Positions 19,180 through 27,678 of a DNA stretch of 64,000 bases are shown piece by piece. The first letter of the stretch is position 1, and each line of letters begins with the position of its first letter. Source of the DNA: Akkermansia sp. (GTDB lineage: Bacteria; Verrucomicrobiota; Verrucomicrobiia; Verrucomicrobiales; Akkermansiaceae). Position numbers and translations under genes: made by a program. The notes under the pieces were generated by a model. It saw only the letters and a program-made list of their open reading frames with translations. It searched no databases and had not been told where the DNA came from. The stretch is taken from assembly GCA_017546445.1 (NCBI GenBank), contig JAFYWX010000042.1, forward strand, positions 17,507-81,506. The letters run 5' to 3'.

Positions 19180-20568
19180 ATGTTCTCTCGCACCCTTTCA
19201 TCCGCCTGCCTGCTGTACCTGCTGTTGCCCTGCCTGTTGTTCCTGGCGGGGTGGGTGCAGCCGTTGGTTGCCTGGCCGGTGGGGCTGGCGCTGGTGGGGG
19301 CGGTGCTGTGGGTGGCGGCGCAATGCCCTGCAAGACCCCTGCAGTGGAATGCGGCAGGGGCGCTGCGCCTGGGGCTTATCCTTCTGCTGGGAGCGGCCTG
19401 GGTGCTGACCACAGGGCCCTGGGGGCTGGTGGAGCAGAGCGGCGATGCGACGGTGCGCAATGCGGTGTATGCCGCGCTGGTGCGCGATTCCTGGCCGCTG
19501 ACGGTGGAGGGCGAACCGTTCATTTATTATCTGGCTTTCTGGCTGCCCCCTGCTCTGGCAGCAAAGCTGGGTGCGCCTGCGGAGGCGGCCCTGCTGCTGT
19601 GGACTCTGCTGGGTGTGTGGCTGGCGCTGCTGGCTGTGGCGGCTGGCAGGGGAACGCGGCGCGCGCTGGTGTTTCTGGTGATTCTGCTGCTGCTGGGGGA
19701 GATGACGGACTGGGTGAACCGCGTGTACTACAAGCTGGTGGCCGGGTCCGCGTGGGATGTGTTCCAGGATTGGGTGCTGTTCTTCGATTTACATTTCACG
19801 GCGTCCTGCGTGCAGCTGCGCAATACGTTCAACCATTATCTGGCGCCGCTGGTGCTGCTGGGTATGCTGGCCGGACGGCTCCTGCCGGGGCGCTACGGGC
19901 TGGTGGCGGGGGCTCTGGTGCTGGCCTGCTCTCCTCTGGCGGCGGTGGCGCTGCTGCCCCTGCTGCTGCTGCGCGGGGGGCGGACGCTGCTGAATGCGCC
20001 CACGCTGGCGGTGCTGCCGTATGCTGCCCTGCCCCTGCTGTTCCTGGCTGGCGGCGTGGGTGGCCAGGTAGCGTTCATGCGTCCGCCGGGGGATTGCTCA
20101 CTGGCGGCTCTGAGCTCTGCCCAGCTGTTGGCACGCTACCTGCTGCAGGCGCTGGTGGTGGCAGCCCCTGCCCTGCTGCTTCTGCGCCGCTGGTGGCGCA
20201 CCAGCTGGTTTGCGGCCGCTCTGGCGCTGGCCGGCCTCATGCCCCTGCTCTGGGTGGGCATGTGGAACAATGAATTTATTTACAAGGGCGCCGCGGTGAT
20301 GTGGTTCTGCCTGGCCTGGCTGTATGCTGCCGCCTGGTGCCACGCTAAAGGGCCCGGAAAGGCTCTTCTGGCGCTTTTCCTGCTGCTTTCGGCATCTGCT
20401 GCCTATGGACAGCTGGCAGGGGCCCTGAAGAGCTTCTCGTGGCAGCAGGAGGCCAGAGCACGGAATACACGCAATGAATGGCATGGCCAGCTGCACCAGC
20501 CCGGTGATGCCCGCGCCGCACAGTTCAAAGGCTCTCCCCGCCTGCCCGGATTATTTCGATTCAAGTAA
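19180..20568 (+). CDS. Polytopic membrane protein, GT-C-like
   Basis: The 462-residue protein has about ten hydrophobic segments rich in Leu, Ala and Trp. Near residue 90-115 a loop reads SGDATVRNAVYAALVRDSWPL followed by an aromatic EPFIYYLAFWLPPAL segment. This loop and the many membrane spans resemble GT-C type glycosyltransferases, in which an acidic residue in the first outer loop is catalytic. I do not recognise a specific family. It stands downstream of the carB terminator and a spacer, with no clear partner gene. A role in moving a lipid-linked sugar to an outer acceptor is only an inference. Confidence 0.6.
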   Translation: MFSRTLSSACLLYLLLPCLLFLAGWVQPLVAWPVGLALVGAVLWVAAQCPARPLQWNAAGALRLGLILLLGAAWVLTTGPWGLVEQSGDATVRNAVYAALVRDSWPLTVEGEPFIYYLAFWLPPALAAKLGAPAEAALLLWTLLGVWLALLAVAAGRGTRRALVFLVILLLLGEMTDWVNRVYYKLVAGSAWDVFQDWVLFFDLHFTASCVQLRNTFNHYLAPLVLLGMLAGRLLPGRYGLVAGALVLACSPLAAVALLPLLLLRGGRTLLNAPTLAVLPYAALPLLFLAGGVGGQVAFMRPPGDCSLAALSSAQLLARYLLQALVVAAPALLLLRRWWRTSWFAAALALAGLMPLLWVGMWNNEFIYKGAAVMWFCLAWLYAAAWCHAKGPGKALLALFLLLSASAAYGQLAGALKSFSWQQEARARNTRNEWHGQLHQPGDARAAQFKGSPRLPGLFRFK

Positions 20569-20596
20569 CAGCTGACAAAGTGAACGTATATTTTCG

Positions 20597-20625
20597 TTGA
20601 CTATACTTTACCTTTCAGGCAGAAT
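20597..20625 (+). promoter_or_regulatory. Promoter of the 203-residue hypothetical gene
   Basis: TTGACT (20597-20602), 17 bases, CAGAAT (20620-20625). The ATG at 20636 follows 10 bases later, which supports that start over the upstream in-frame TTG that lies inside the -35 box. Confidence 0.6.
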
Positions 20626-20635
20626 ACCGCACCCC

Positions 20636-21247
20636 ATGCGATTCCCCCTCATTCTCATCAAAAACGGCAAAGATGCCTGTCCAGAGCTTATCACGGCACC
20701 GTGGCAACTGGGACAGCCCGGGCTTGATGTGCTGCAGAAGCGGGATTCCTGGGTAGGCTCCAATTGCTACATGGACGGCACCTTCAGCCGCGTGCTGGAT
20801 GTGAACAGCAAGCGCAAGGGTCGCTTCCTGGAAAGCCTGCTGCACCGCAGAGATGCAGCTTACTGGAATATCCAGATTGAATTGAGCCCTGCCACCAGCT
20901 ATGAGCTGGACAACGTGAAGATGGAGCTGATGCAGGCTGTGGAACAGGATGAGATGAACCTGACCGAGTTCTACTCACCGGAGTGTATCACTTACCTGAT
21001 TAACCGCTGCGAGAGCTTTGCGGAAATTGTGGTGGTGGGCTGCCTTACCGGTATGTGGGAGGCTAATAATTCCGCCGCTCACCTTCCTACCCTGGTGAAG
21101 GATGATACCCACCGCGATTGCGTGCCTTGCGTGACGACACCGGGTTATGATGGCCCCTTCTCTGAGGCCAATATCCGCGAGCTGGCCTCCAAAGTGCTGT
21201 TCACGGAACACGCCGGGCTTTTTGAAATAATCCCCTCAGCGGAGTGA
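20636..21247 (+). CDS. Hypothetical cytoplasmic protein, 203 residues
   Basis: I do not recognise this protein. It has no signal peptide or membrane span, is moderately acidic, and has several Cys residues, two of them in a TPGYDG-preceding DCVPCV stretch. The N-terminus MRFPLILIKNGKD and a WVGSNCYMDGTFSR segment look like a folded globular domain. The start at 20636 is chosen because a promoter ends 10 bases earlier. Its last 12 bases overlap the end of miaA on the other strand, so the two genes are convergent with no room for a terminator between them. Confidence 0.65.
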   Translation: MRFPLILIKNGKDACPELITAPWQLGQPGLDVLQKRDSWVGSNCYMDGTFSRVLDVNSKRKGRFLESLLHRRDAAYWNIQIELSPATSYELDNVKMELMQAVEQDEMNLTEFYSPECITYLINRCESFAEIVVVGCLTGMWEANNSAAHLPTLVKDDTHRDCVPCVTTPGYDGPFSEANIRELASKVLFTEHAGLFEIIPSAE

Positions 21248-22162
21248 TGCCGCTATCTTTTCCGCAAGTTGACGCGGAGTATCCCCTGCCCCTGCAGGAA
21301 TGGGAGTAAGCCATTTCTCTCGCCGTAACCACGTGCGCTGACGCTTGGCATACTGACGCGTGGCCAGCGATATGGCAGAAACGAGCTCAGAGCGCGTACA
21401 GCGGCCTTTCAGATAATCCTGCACCTGTGACAAGCCAAGCGTCTTGGAGGCCGTTGTAGAGAGCGTGAGCCCCTGCAACGCGGCAACCTCGTCTATCGCA
21501 CCATCCCGGAGCATCTGCTCTGTGCGACGCGCTATGCGGGCATCGAGCTCGGCAGTGTCGCGCACTATCCAGAATCCCGTTCCACGAGGCTCCTGCCAGT
21601 TATTCCGCCAGTAAGATAGCGGCTTGCCACCCAGCAGCACGATTTCCAGATTGCGTACCACATAGCGCTGGTTGCATAAGTCAGTCGCCGCAGCCCCCTC
21701 CGGGTCCGCTTCACGCAGCCGTGCCACTGCTTCTTCCAGAGTTAAGGCATTCAACTCCTCCCTCAACGCTGCATCAGAAGGCGGCGCAGGAGAAATTCCG
21801 TGGGATATAAACTTGACGTAAAGCCCTGAGCCTCCTGTGTGTACGGGTAGCATGCCACCCTTTTGAAGTTTGGTGGAAATTTGCTCTGCCCGACGCGCAT
21901 GCTCAGCCGCATCATTGTTCTCTGTAGGCTCCATAAAACCTACCAAATGGTGTTTCACACGCAACATTTCCTCCTGGGTAGGAGCAGCGGTGATGATGGG
22001 CATCCTCTTATAGACCTGATAGGCATCTGTACTGATAATTTCAGCATTCCCCAGAATCTCAGCAAGCTCTACCGCCACCGCGCTCTTCCCACTTCCTGTG
22101 GAACCAAGAATAAATACAGATTTTGTTCCATGTGGAACACAAGACTGAGGAGATGTTGTCAT
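21236..22162 (-). CDS. miaA: tRNA dimethylallyltransferase
   Basis: The 308-residue protein has a P-loop GSTGSGKS (residues 20-27), a STDAYQVYK segment near 44-52 (family SxDSxQVY), and a C-terminal RQYAKRQRTWLRRE signature. MiaA puts a dimethylallyl group on A37 of tRNAs that read UNN codons. The length fits the family. An unusual feature is that codons 8-13 contain a complete 16-bp parS-like palindrome, so the sequence serves as both a ParB site and coding DNA. A second copy lies 27 bases upstream of the ATG. The gene converges on the 203-residue hypothetical gene with a 12-base overlap. Confidence 0.95.
   Translation of the reverse strand: MTTSPQSCVPHGTKSVFILGSTGSGKSAVAVELAEILGNAEIISTDAYQVYKRMPIITAAPTQEEMLRVKHHLVGFMEPTENNDAAEHARRAEQISTKLQKGGMLPVHTGGSGLYVKFISHGISPAPPSDAALREELNALTLEEAVARLREADPEGAAATDLCNQRYVVRNLEIVLLGGKPLSYWRNNWQEPRGTGFWIVRDTAELDARIARRTEQMLRDGAIDEVAALQGLTLSTTASKTLGLSQVQDYLKGRCTRSELVSAISLATRQYAKRQRTWLRREKWLTPIPAGAGDTPRQLAEKIAASLR
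22124..22139. other. parS-like ParB site 1 (inside miaA)
   Basis: TGTTCCATGTGGAACA differs from the chromosomal parS consensus (TGTTNCACGTGNAACA) at one central base. It lies in the 5' coding end of miaA. Confidence 0.75.
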
Positions 22163-22188
22163 TGTGAAAATTTAATCTGATTCTTAAA

Positions 22189-22204
22189 TGTTCCATGTGG
22201 AACA
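22189..22204. other. parS-like ParB site 2
   Basis: TGTTCCATGTGGAACA, identical to site 1, 65 bp further on and just upstream of miaA. Confidence 0.8.
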
Positions 22205-22325
22205 AATGGAGCAACAAATAGTCGAAAATTGCCCTTTTGCGCAATTTACTCTGTAAATAGAGTATTTATCACAAATAAAAGATAAAAGTTGGGACATTAC
22301 GGCAGAAATCAAATCAACAATACGC

Positions 22326-22535
22326 TTGGACAAGCCACTCACACAGCTCAACAAACCAGAGCTAAGGTCAGAATATAATACTGCAGTAAAAAAATATGAT
22401 GAGCGTTCTACGTATTTCGTTGAATCCTTGTTATTCACAAGACTCATATCAACTAACGGCCTGCAGGAAAAACAAGGAAGTATCTCTCGGATGTATGAAA
22501 AAACTTTAGAGAAGTTTAAAAAAAACAGTAAATAA
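22326..22535 (+). CDS. Possible small protein or gene remnant, 69 residues
   Basis: This frame starts at a TTG and codes for a Lys/Glu-rich, probably helical peptide (for example RSEYNTAVKKYDERS). The frame stays open about 60 bases upstream of the TTG with similar composition but has no ATG or GTG there. No promoter or ribosome site was found. It may be a decayed gene piece. No family is recognised. Confidence 0.22.
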   Translation: MDKPLTQLNKPELRSEYNTAVKKYDERSTYFVESLLFTRLISTNGLQEKQGSISRMYEKTLEKFKKNSK

Positions 22536-22683
22536 ACATCAGAGAATTGTATCGAGAAAAATTGACGTTTTTTACCAGGAAACCGGTACACAGAACTGAT
22601 AATATCGTCAATTGAAGTAAAAGCGAACAATTTTCTCCAGGATGAAGCCACACCCTGCCCTGTCTCTGCAACATCGCCAGCAT

Positions 22684-22699
22684 TGTTCCATGTGGAACA
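22684..22699. other. parS-like ParB site 3
   Basis: TGTTCCATGTGGAACA in the non-coding region, flanked by CAT and ATG so that the palindrome extends outward for some bases. Confidence 0.8.
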
Positions 22700-23046
22700 A
22701 TGTACAGATTTCTCACCGCGTCCCCTCATTTGAAAAACAACAAAAGAGATACGCGTAACAGAACCGAAACACAGACCATGCGGTTGCAATTTTCTCATCC
22801 CTGCCTGCTCATTGGCAAAACAAGCACATTGGGCTGGGTTAGAGCTGAGAGATTTGCATTTCATGGCTGCAGAGCTATTATAATCGCTCATTAGAACAAT
22901 ATCAAGCATTCTTTTTAACTTTTTTTCTTATTTTTTCTGTATAGTTGATATAGTAAAGTTTATTTAAATAGTGTAAGTACACCGAATTAATACAGGTATT
23001 TTTTTACACACGAATGAGTAGCCTCTGGGTGTATCTTAGAAATAAC

Positions 23047-23074
23047 TTGTACACTCCGGCAGATATGGTATAAT
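23047..23074 (+). promoter_or_regulatory. Promoter of the glycosyltransferase gene
   Basis: TTGTAC (23047-23052), 16 bases, TATAAT (23069-23074). The ATG at 23086 is 11 bases after the -10 box, leaving a leader of only about 4-5 bases. Confidence 0.75.
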
Positions 23075-23085
23075 AGTTGCAGCAT

Positions 23086-24096
23086 ATGAATTCGTTACCT
23101 TTCATCAGCATTCTTGTCATGAGCCACAATCAAGAGGCATTCATAAGAGATGCGGTTCATTCGATTCTCACACAGGAATATGATGGTGAGCTGGAATTCA
23201 TTTTCTGCGATGATCATTCAACTGATGCAACTTTTGAAATCATCGAGGAAATTGTTTCACAATACAAAGGAAACAGAAGAATCGTCACCCACAAAGCCAA
23301 GGTAAACGGACGGGTGGCCACCAATATGAATATCGCTATTCAACTAGCCAAGGGTGATTGGTTCATGAGAGTAGATGGCGACGATATTCTGCATCCGGAT
23401 CGAGTTCGACTTTCCGCTAAGGCGATTATGGAACATCCCAATGCAGTTGCGGTGAGCGGTAGATTTAGCTACTTTGAAACTGATTATCAACCTATTACAA
23501 ACCCAGACGATTCCGATATTCGTTATAATGTATTCAGCCTGAAAGATTTCGTCTCCAACGAAATCCCCAGAGGTTTGGAATGGTGGGGTGGCCTTATGAC
23601 CATGCACCGGCGCATCTTTGATACCTTTGGCCCCCTGCCCCATGAATGCCATGTGCTGGACGATACCATGTTTGCTACTCGCTCGTTGATGCTGGGTGAT
23701 TTTGTCATTATAGATAACGCTGTTTTGCTTTATTACCGGCGCCACGGAGGTAACATATCATCCTCCTGCGCTCAGGCGCACAGCATTCGAGCCATGATGA
23801 AACAGGATAAGGAATCCCGCGATTATTATCGCCGCGGTATTCCCTGTCACAAGCCGATTCTGAACGAAATCGAAAAATTCACAATCGAACATCCTGAAAT
23901 ACAAAATCTCCTGGAGTGTTTCAGAGTGAGATTTGATAGTTTATCCAGGCAGGCATTCTTCTGGGATAAATCCTGGAAGGAGCGCATAAAGGATGCTCAT
24001 ATCTCAGGACCGTTCTGGAAGAAAATTCCCTGGGCTCTTCGCGTAATGTGCCCTTTCACCTATGCACTGGTGACAAAAATAAAGAATAAGTCCTGA
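23086..24096 (+). CDS. Family 2 glycosyltransferase
   Basis: The 336-residue protein opens with a GT-A fold signature: ISILVMSHNQE at the N-terminus, an acidic FCDDHSTD motif (residues 40-47) for nucleotide-sugar binding, and a DxD-like VDGDD motif (96-100) for metal. It is expected to transfer a sugar from a nucleotide donor to a glycan or lipid at the inner face of the membrane. No membrane span is evident. An in-frame TTG at 23077 is rejected because the promoter places the transcript start next to the ATG at 23086. The gene is more AT-rich than most neighbours and stands alone, not in a polysaccharide cluster, so recent transfer is possible. Its stop codon lies inside the terminator hairpin of the opposing small RNA. 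Confidence 0.88.
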   Translation: MNSLPFISILVMSHNQEAFIRDAVHSILTQEYDGELEFIFCDDHSTDATFEIIEEIVSQYKGNRRIVTHKAKVNGRVATNMNIAIQLAKGDWFMRVDGDDILHPDRVRLSAKAIMEHPNAVAVSGRFSYFETDYQPITNPDDSDIRYNVFSLKDFVSNEIPRGLEWWGGLMTMHRRIFDTFGPLPHECHVLDDTMFATRSLMLGDFVIIDNAVLLYYRRHGGNISSSCAQAHSIRAMMKQDKESRDYYRRGIPCHKPILNEIEKFTIEHPEIQNLLECFRVRFDSLSRQAFFWDKSWKERIKDAHISGPFWKKIPWALRVMCPFTYALVTKIKNKS

Positions 24097-24120
24097 CTTT
24101 CCGTAGAAAATCAGGACTTA
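24072..24120 (-). terminator. Terminator of the minus-strand small RNA
   Basis: A perfect 10-bp stem (24087-24096 with 24111-24120) is followed on the minus strand by a T-rich tail (24086 down to 24072). On the plus strand there is no T run, so the minus strand is the likely user. The stem overlaps the stop codon of the glycosyltransferase. Confidence 0.75.
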
Positions 24121-24121
24121 T

Positions 24122-24308
24122 AGTAAAGATTGACCGCCATGCCGTCAGTGGTAGAAGAGCCACGTTCCCTGTAATCAGGTGGGTGCGGAGCCTGGGTCGT
24201 CTGAGGTATCCATTGGACGGAACATAATACCCATATAAGCTTGAGTGCCCCTTGTAGTTCTATAACGGTCCGGGCCTGTGAAACCACGCGTCACGAACAC
24301 AGCAGCTG
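24122..24308 (-). ncRNA. ssrS: Small non-coding RNA, 6S RNA-like
   Basis: A minus-strand unit of about 190 bases before the terminator has its own strong promoter and terminator and no reading frame. The size fits 6S RNA, which binds the sigma-70 RNA polymerase in stationary phase. Features in favour are a CCCACCTG-ATTA-CAGG segment on the 3' side (hairpin arms at plus positions 24168-24171 and 24176-24179), much like the 3' side of the central bubble in Bacillus 6S-1 RNA, and a CCCGGACC segment on the 5' side. I could not build a fully paired rod by eye, so the class is a suggestion. That a small RNA gene exists here is better supported. It does not have the marks of tmRNA, RNase P RNA or SRP RNA. 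Confidence 0.5.
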
Positions 24309-24314
24309 ATTATT

Positions 24315-24343
24315 TATATATCATACGCCGCCCGAATTTTCAA
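24315..24343 (-). promoter_or_regulatory. Promoter of the small RNA
   Basis: TTGAAA (24343-24338), 17 bases, TATATA (24320-24315) on the minus strand. It points away from argS, with parS site 4 between the two promoters. Confidence 0.75.
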
Positions 24344-24362
24344 GAAATTTCACCAACAAAAT

Positions 24363-24378
24363 TGTTCCACATGGAACA
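24363..24378. other. parS-like ParB site 4
   Basis: TGTTCCACATGGAACA is the reverse complement of sites 1-3. It lies between the divergent small RNA and argS promoters. Confidence 0.8.
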
Positions 24379-24408
24379 AAAATTGCTCCTTAACGGACAT
24401 GTGGAAGA

Positions 24409-24437
24409 TTGACAAATGCTTGCAAAAAGTGTAGAAT
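24409..24437 (+). promoter_or_regulatory. Promoter of argS
   Basis: TTGACA (24409-24414), 17 bases, TAGAAT (24432-24437). This is one of the best matches in the window. The ATG at 24450 follows after 12 bases. Confidence 0.85.
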
Positions 24438-24449
24438 TTGCTCAACATT

Positions 24450-26204
24450 ATGACTATACCTAAGTTACTTTCGGAACAACTGACGAGTGCACTTCGCAGC
24501 GTATTGGGAGAGGCACTTCCTGAAAATTTTGCAGCAGCCGTGAGTCCTTCCCAGGATTTACGTTTTGGTGATTACCAGAGCAACGCTGCCATGATGCTGG
24601 CAAAGCAGGCGAAGATGAATCCGCGTGCTCTTGCTACAGATGTGGTGGAAAAATTCGGTGAATCGGAGATATGCACACTGGAAATCGCAGGCCCTGGCTT
24701 TATCAATTTCCGAGTGAAGCCTGAATATTTTGCTCAGCGCGCAGCATCCATGCTGAGAGATGAACGTCTCGGGGTGTCTCTTGTAGAGGAACCGAAGACT
24801 ATCGTCATTGACTTTTCCGCACCGAATGTAGCCAAGCCGATGCATGTGGGGCACATTCGTTCCACAATTATCGGTGATACATTAGGGCGACTGGCACGTT
24901 TCCTGGGTCACAAGGTTATTACCGATAACCATATTGGCGACTGGGGCACGCAGTTTGGCATGATTCTGTGGGGCTGGAAGCACATTCTTGACCAGAATGA
25001 GCTTGAAAAGGACCCCATCGAGGCACTTCTTAACGTATATAAGGAAGTCAATACCCGCTGCAAGGAAGATGAAACGCTTCTTCCGCTCTGCAAGGAGGAG
25101 CTGGTGAAGCTTCAGGGTGGTGATGCAGAGAATCTGGAAATCTGGCAGAAGTGCATTGCCGTTACCAAGATTGGTCTGGAGAAGATTTATTCTCAGCTGG
25201 ATATCAGCTTCGACTACTGGTTAGGCGAAAGTGCTTATAATGATGCACTTGCACCGCTGGTGGATTCTCTGGTAGAGCAGGGGATTGCCCGCGAAAGCGA
25301 TGGCGCCATCTGCGTATTCTCCGATGGTTTCCACAAGCCTCAGAACGATCCGTTCCTGGTACAGAAGGATGGCGAATGGGTACCGGTGCCTGCTATTATC
25401 CGCAAGGCGGATGGTGGCTTCCTGTATGCCACCACCGATTTGGCCACGCTGGATTATCGCACTCAGAACTTCAATGCCGATGCTATCTGGTACGTGGTGG
25501 GTGCTCCCCAGGAGAAGCACTTCAAGCAGATTTTCGACATCGAACGTATGCGCGGCGTGACCGGCGATTTCCGTCACGTGGCCTTCGGTTCCATCCTTGG
25601 TAAGGACCGCCGTCCGTTCAAGACCCGTTCCGGTGATACGGTCAGTCTTCAGGATGTAATCGATGAAGCTGTTACACGTGCAACAGCTGTGGTGGAGGCC
25701 AAGAGCCCCGATATGCCTGCAGAGGAAAAAGCAGCCGTGGCCCAGGCCGTGGGTATCGGCGCTATCAAGTTCGCCGAGCTTTCCCAGAACCGCATGAGCG
25801 ATTACATCTTCGACTGGGAAAAAATGCTGGCCCTTACCGGTGACACCGCACCTTATCTTCAGAATTCCTATGTGCGCGTACGCTCCATTTTCCGTAAAAT
25901 CGAGGGCGAGTTCGTAGCCCCTGAGTCATTGACTATCAGTGAGAACGCCGAAATTCACCTGGCTCGTCTGCTGGTTCGTTTCGGTGAAGTGGTACCGGCT
26001 ACCTTGGACGATTGCCGCCCGAATCTGCTGGCCGCCTACCTCTATGAACTGGCCAAGGCCTTCCATAGTTTCTACGAGGCATGCCCGGTTCTGAAGAGCG
26101 AAGGTGCTACCCGCGAGACGCGTCTGGCCCTCTGCGACCTGACCGCCAAGGTGCTCAGGAAGGGCATGGGGCTCTTCGGTATTACAATGCCTGAACGCAT
26201 GTAA
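24450..26204 (+). CDS. argS: Arginyl-tRNA synthetase
   Basis: The 584-residue class I synthetase has an N-terminal additional domain (FGDYQSNAA segment), a HIGH motif as HVGH in FSAPNVAKPMHVGH, and the following NHIGDWGTQFG stretch. It has a KMSKS-region FKTRSGDTV and a C-terminal DALR anticodon domain with YVRVRSIFRK. It charges tRNA-Arg in the cytoplasm. The start at 24450 (MTIPKLLSEQL) is taken because the -10 box ends at 24437 and an in-frame TTG at 24438 would leave no room for a transcript start. The TPR gene begins 11 bases after the stop and is probably cotranscribed. Confidence 0.97.
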   Translation: MTIPKLLSEQLTSALRSVLGEALPENFAAAVSPSQDLRFGDYQSNAAMMLAKQAKMNPRALATDVVEKFGESEICTLEIAGPGFINFRVKPEYFAQRAASMLRDERLGVSLVEEPKTIVIDFSAPNVAKPMHVGHIRSTIIGDTLGRLARFLGHKVITDNHIGDWGTQFGMILWGWKHILDQNELEKDPIEALLNVYKEVNTRCKEDETLLPLCKEELVKLQGGDAENLEIWQKCIAVTKIGLEKIYSQLDISFDYWLGESAYNDALAPLVDSLVEQGIARESDGAICVFSDGFHKPQNDPFLVQKDGEWVPVPAIIRKADGGFLYATTDLATLDYRTQNFNADAIWYVVGAPQEKHFKQIFDIERMRGVTGDFRHVAFGSILGKDRRPFKTRSGDTVSLQDVIDEAVTRATAVVEAKSPDMPAEEKAAVAQAVGIGAIKFAELSQNRMSDYIFDWEKMLALTGDTAPYLQNSYVRVRSIFRKIEGEFVAPESLTISENAEIHLARLLVRFGEVVPATLDDCRPNLLAAYLYELAKAFHSFYEACPVLKSEGATRETRLALCDLTAKVLRKGMGLFGITMPERM

Positions 26205-26215
26205 GGACACCCCTT

Positions 26216-27589
26216 ATGAAATCCTTAAATCTTATCCTCTGCCTAGCTTGTGTAATTCCTTGCTGGGCAGAGGATAACACTTTATCAGACATGGCTGCTT
26301 CAAGTGCAGAAAAATCGCATATTTCTCTCCCGTTTACCAGTGAGAATGTTGCACTTAAAATGCACCTGAATCAGGGTATGCAGGCCTGCCTTTTCAACTA
26401 CAGAGAGAAGGCTGTCTACCACTTTAACCAGGCCACTAAACTGGACCCCGAATGTGTGATGGCACGCATATGCCACATGCTTCTTCACTCCAGCCGCAGT
26501 CAGGAATACAAGGACAGCCTGCAGGCAACCAATCAGCTACTGGAGGACGCTATGCTCACCCCCGTGGAGGAGTGGTATGTCTCCACTTTTCTGCAGCATA
26601 TTACCGGCGATATACAAGGTGCTGCCGATGCCTTCCACAAACGCGCCTCGGTATACCGGCGAGACCTCACCGCAGCTCTCTGGGATATCCAGCTGAACCT
26701 GCATAGAGCAGGGCAGGGGAGCGATATCATCACCCGCGCAGACGCTCTTGCAGAGCGTTTCCCTGATAATCCCCTGGTACATTATTGCCGCGCTCTGCTT
26801 GATGAGCACTCTGCCATGCCCTCTGAAAAGGGCCTGAAATGCGCCCAGAAAGCCGTAAAGTTGATGCCCGGCTCACCTGCTGCACACCAACTACTAGGGC
26901 ATCTTCTTGGCCGTTCTGGACGCCATAACGAGGCTATTCCACACATCTCGGAGGCTCTTCGTTTGTACAAGGCGGATTTAAGCCACATTGAGACCTCCCA
27001 TGCTGCAGGTTATCGTACCTGTCAGCTTGCAGAGGCCAGCGCTTATTGGGAAGCCGGTAACAAGGCAGATGCTCTTAAGCGTAGTCTTGCGCTTATCCGC
27101 GAAATCCCCGGAACTATAGCAGGCGAGGGTGATATTCTTCTACATTGGGAGGCCCGCACACTACCGCTCCGTCTTCTGGTCATGCAGCCTGTGGCACCTT
27201 CAGCAGCTGCTATCAATGCCGCCGCCAAGGCCTGCAATGCACCTCAGAATACCCCTCTGGAGCTTATCCGGAAATGCCTTGTGGCAGCCATCCAGGCACG
27301 CGCTCTGGCAGATTCCGGACGCCCCATCATTGCCCAGCAGACCCTCACCAAATCCGAAAAGATTCTGGATGAACTCTGCAAGGAAACAGACAATATGATA
27401 CAGCAGGGCGGGGTGACACACACCTGTTACAGCCGAGCATTGAGTGCCTGCATGGGGGCTACAATTCGCGCCAAAATCGCCCTCTACAAGGATAGTGCAG
27501 ACATCTGGCAACCCCGCCTTGATACCATATTAAATCGCCGTCAGACACGCTTCCTGCCACCCGTTTTACCCAGGCTACCACAGCCTTAA
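26216..27589 (+). CDS. Secreted TPR-repeat protein
   Basis: The 457-residue protein has a signal peptide (cleavage near CWA-ED, residue 18) followed by helical repeats. Units resembling TPRs are visible around residues 50-75 (NYREKAVYHFNQATKLDPE), 195-260 and 265-300. TPR arrays bind proteins; here in the periplasm. No enzyme motif is seen. A weak AAGGA lies about 10 bases before the ATG. Its place right behind argS suggests shared transcription rather than shared function. The parS palindrome of site 5 follows the stop and can act as its terminator. Confidence 0.75.
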   Translation: MKSLNLILCLACVIPCWAEDNTLSDMAASSAEKSHISLPFTSENVALKMHLNQGMQACLFNYREKAVYHFNQATKLDPECVMARICHMLLHSSRSQEYKDSLQATNQLLEDAMLTPVEEWYVSTFLQHITGDIQGAADAFHKRASVYRRDLTAALWDIQLNLHRAGQGSDIITRADALAERFPDNPLVHYCRALLDEHSAMPSEKGLKCAQKAVKLMPGSPAAHQLLGHLLGRSGRHNEAIPHISEALRLYKADLSHIETSHAAGYRTCQLAEASAYWEAGNKADALKRSLALIREIPGTIAGEGDILLHWEARTLPLRLLVMQPVAPSAAAINAAAKACNAPQNTPLELIRKCLVAAIQARALADSGRPIIAQQTLTKSEKILDELCKETDNMIQQGGVTHTCYSRALSACMGATIRAKIALYKDSADIWQPRLDTILNRRQTRFLPPVLPRLPQP

Positions 27590-27603
27590 ATCACCAGACA
27601 AGG

Positions 27604-27632
27604 GATGTTCCACGTGGAACATCCCTTATTTT
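27604..27632 (+). terminator. parS-like ParB site 5, doubling as a terminator
   Basis: TGTTCCACGTGGAACA (27606-27621) fits the parS consensus exactly. It sits in a longer palindrome, with AAGGGA before and TCCCTT after, followed by ATTTTT. The same DNA therefore looks like both a ParB site and the terminator of the argS-TPR unit. Confidence 0.8.
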
Positions 27633-27643
27633 TCAGCCTTTTC

Positions 27644-27672
27644 TTTACAAGGCAGAATCAATATGCTAGACT
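27644..27672 (+). promoter_or_regulatory. Promoter of the first paralogous lipoprotein gene
   Basis: TTTACA (27644-27649), 17 bases, TAGACT (27667-27672), and only 6 bases to the ATG at 27679. A leaderless mRNA is expected. Confidence 0.65.
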
Positions 27673-27678
27673 TAAGAC

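Larger units (their letters stand above)
22205..23046. other. AT-rich region without a confident gene
   Basis: About 840 bases of AT-rich sequence lie between miaA and the glycosyltransferase. It holds parS site 3 and one weak small reading frame (22326-22535). A long minus-strand open frame (22909-22184) runs through all three parS palindromes and has an unnatural composition, so it is not called. A possible remnant of a small gene cannot be excluded. Confidence 0.5.

Noticed and set aside
22184..22909. A 241-residue minus-strand open frame
   Set aside because: It reads through parS palindromes (giving CSTWN repeats) and has an unnatural composition; no promoter or start site was found.
24072..24343. 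tmRNA, RNase P RNA or SRP RNA
   Set aside because: The sequence lacks a tRNA-like end with a tag frame, the conserved GAGGAAAGUC and ACAGAA blocks of RNase P, and the GGAAGCAG loop of SRP RNA.
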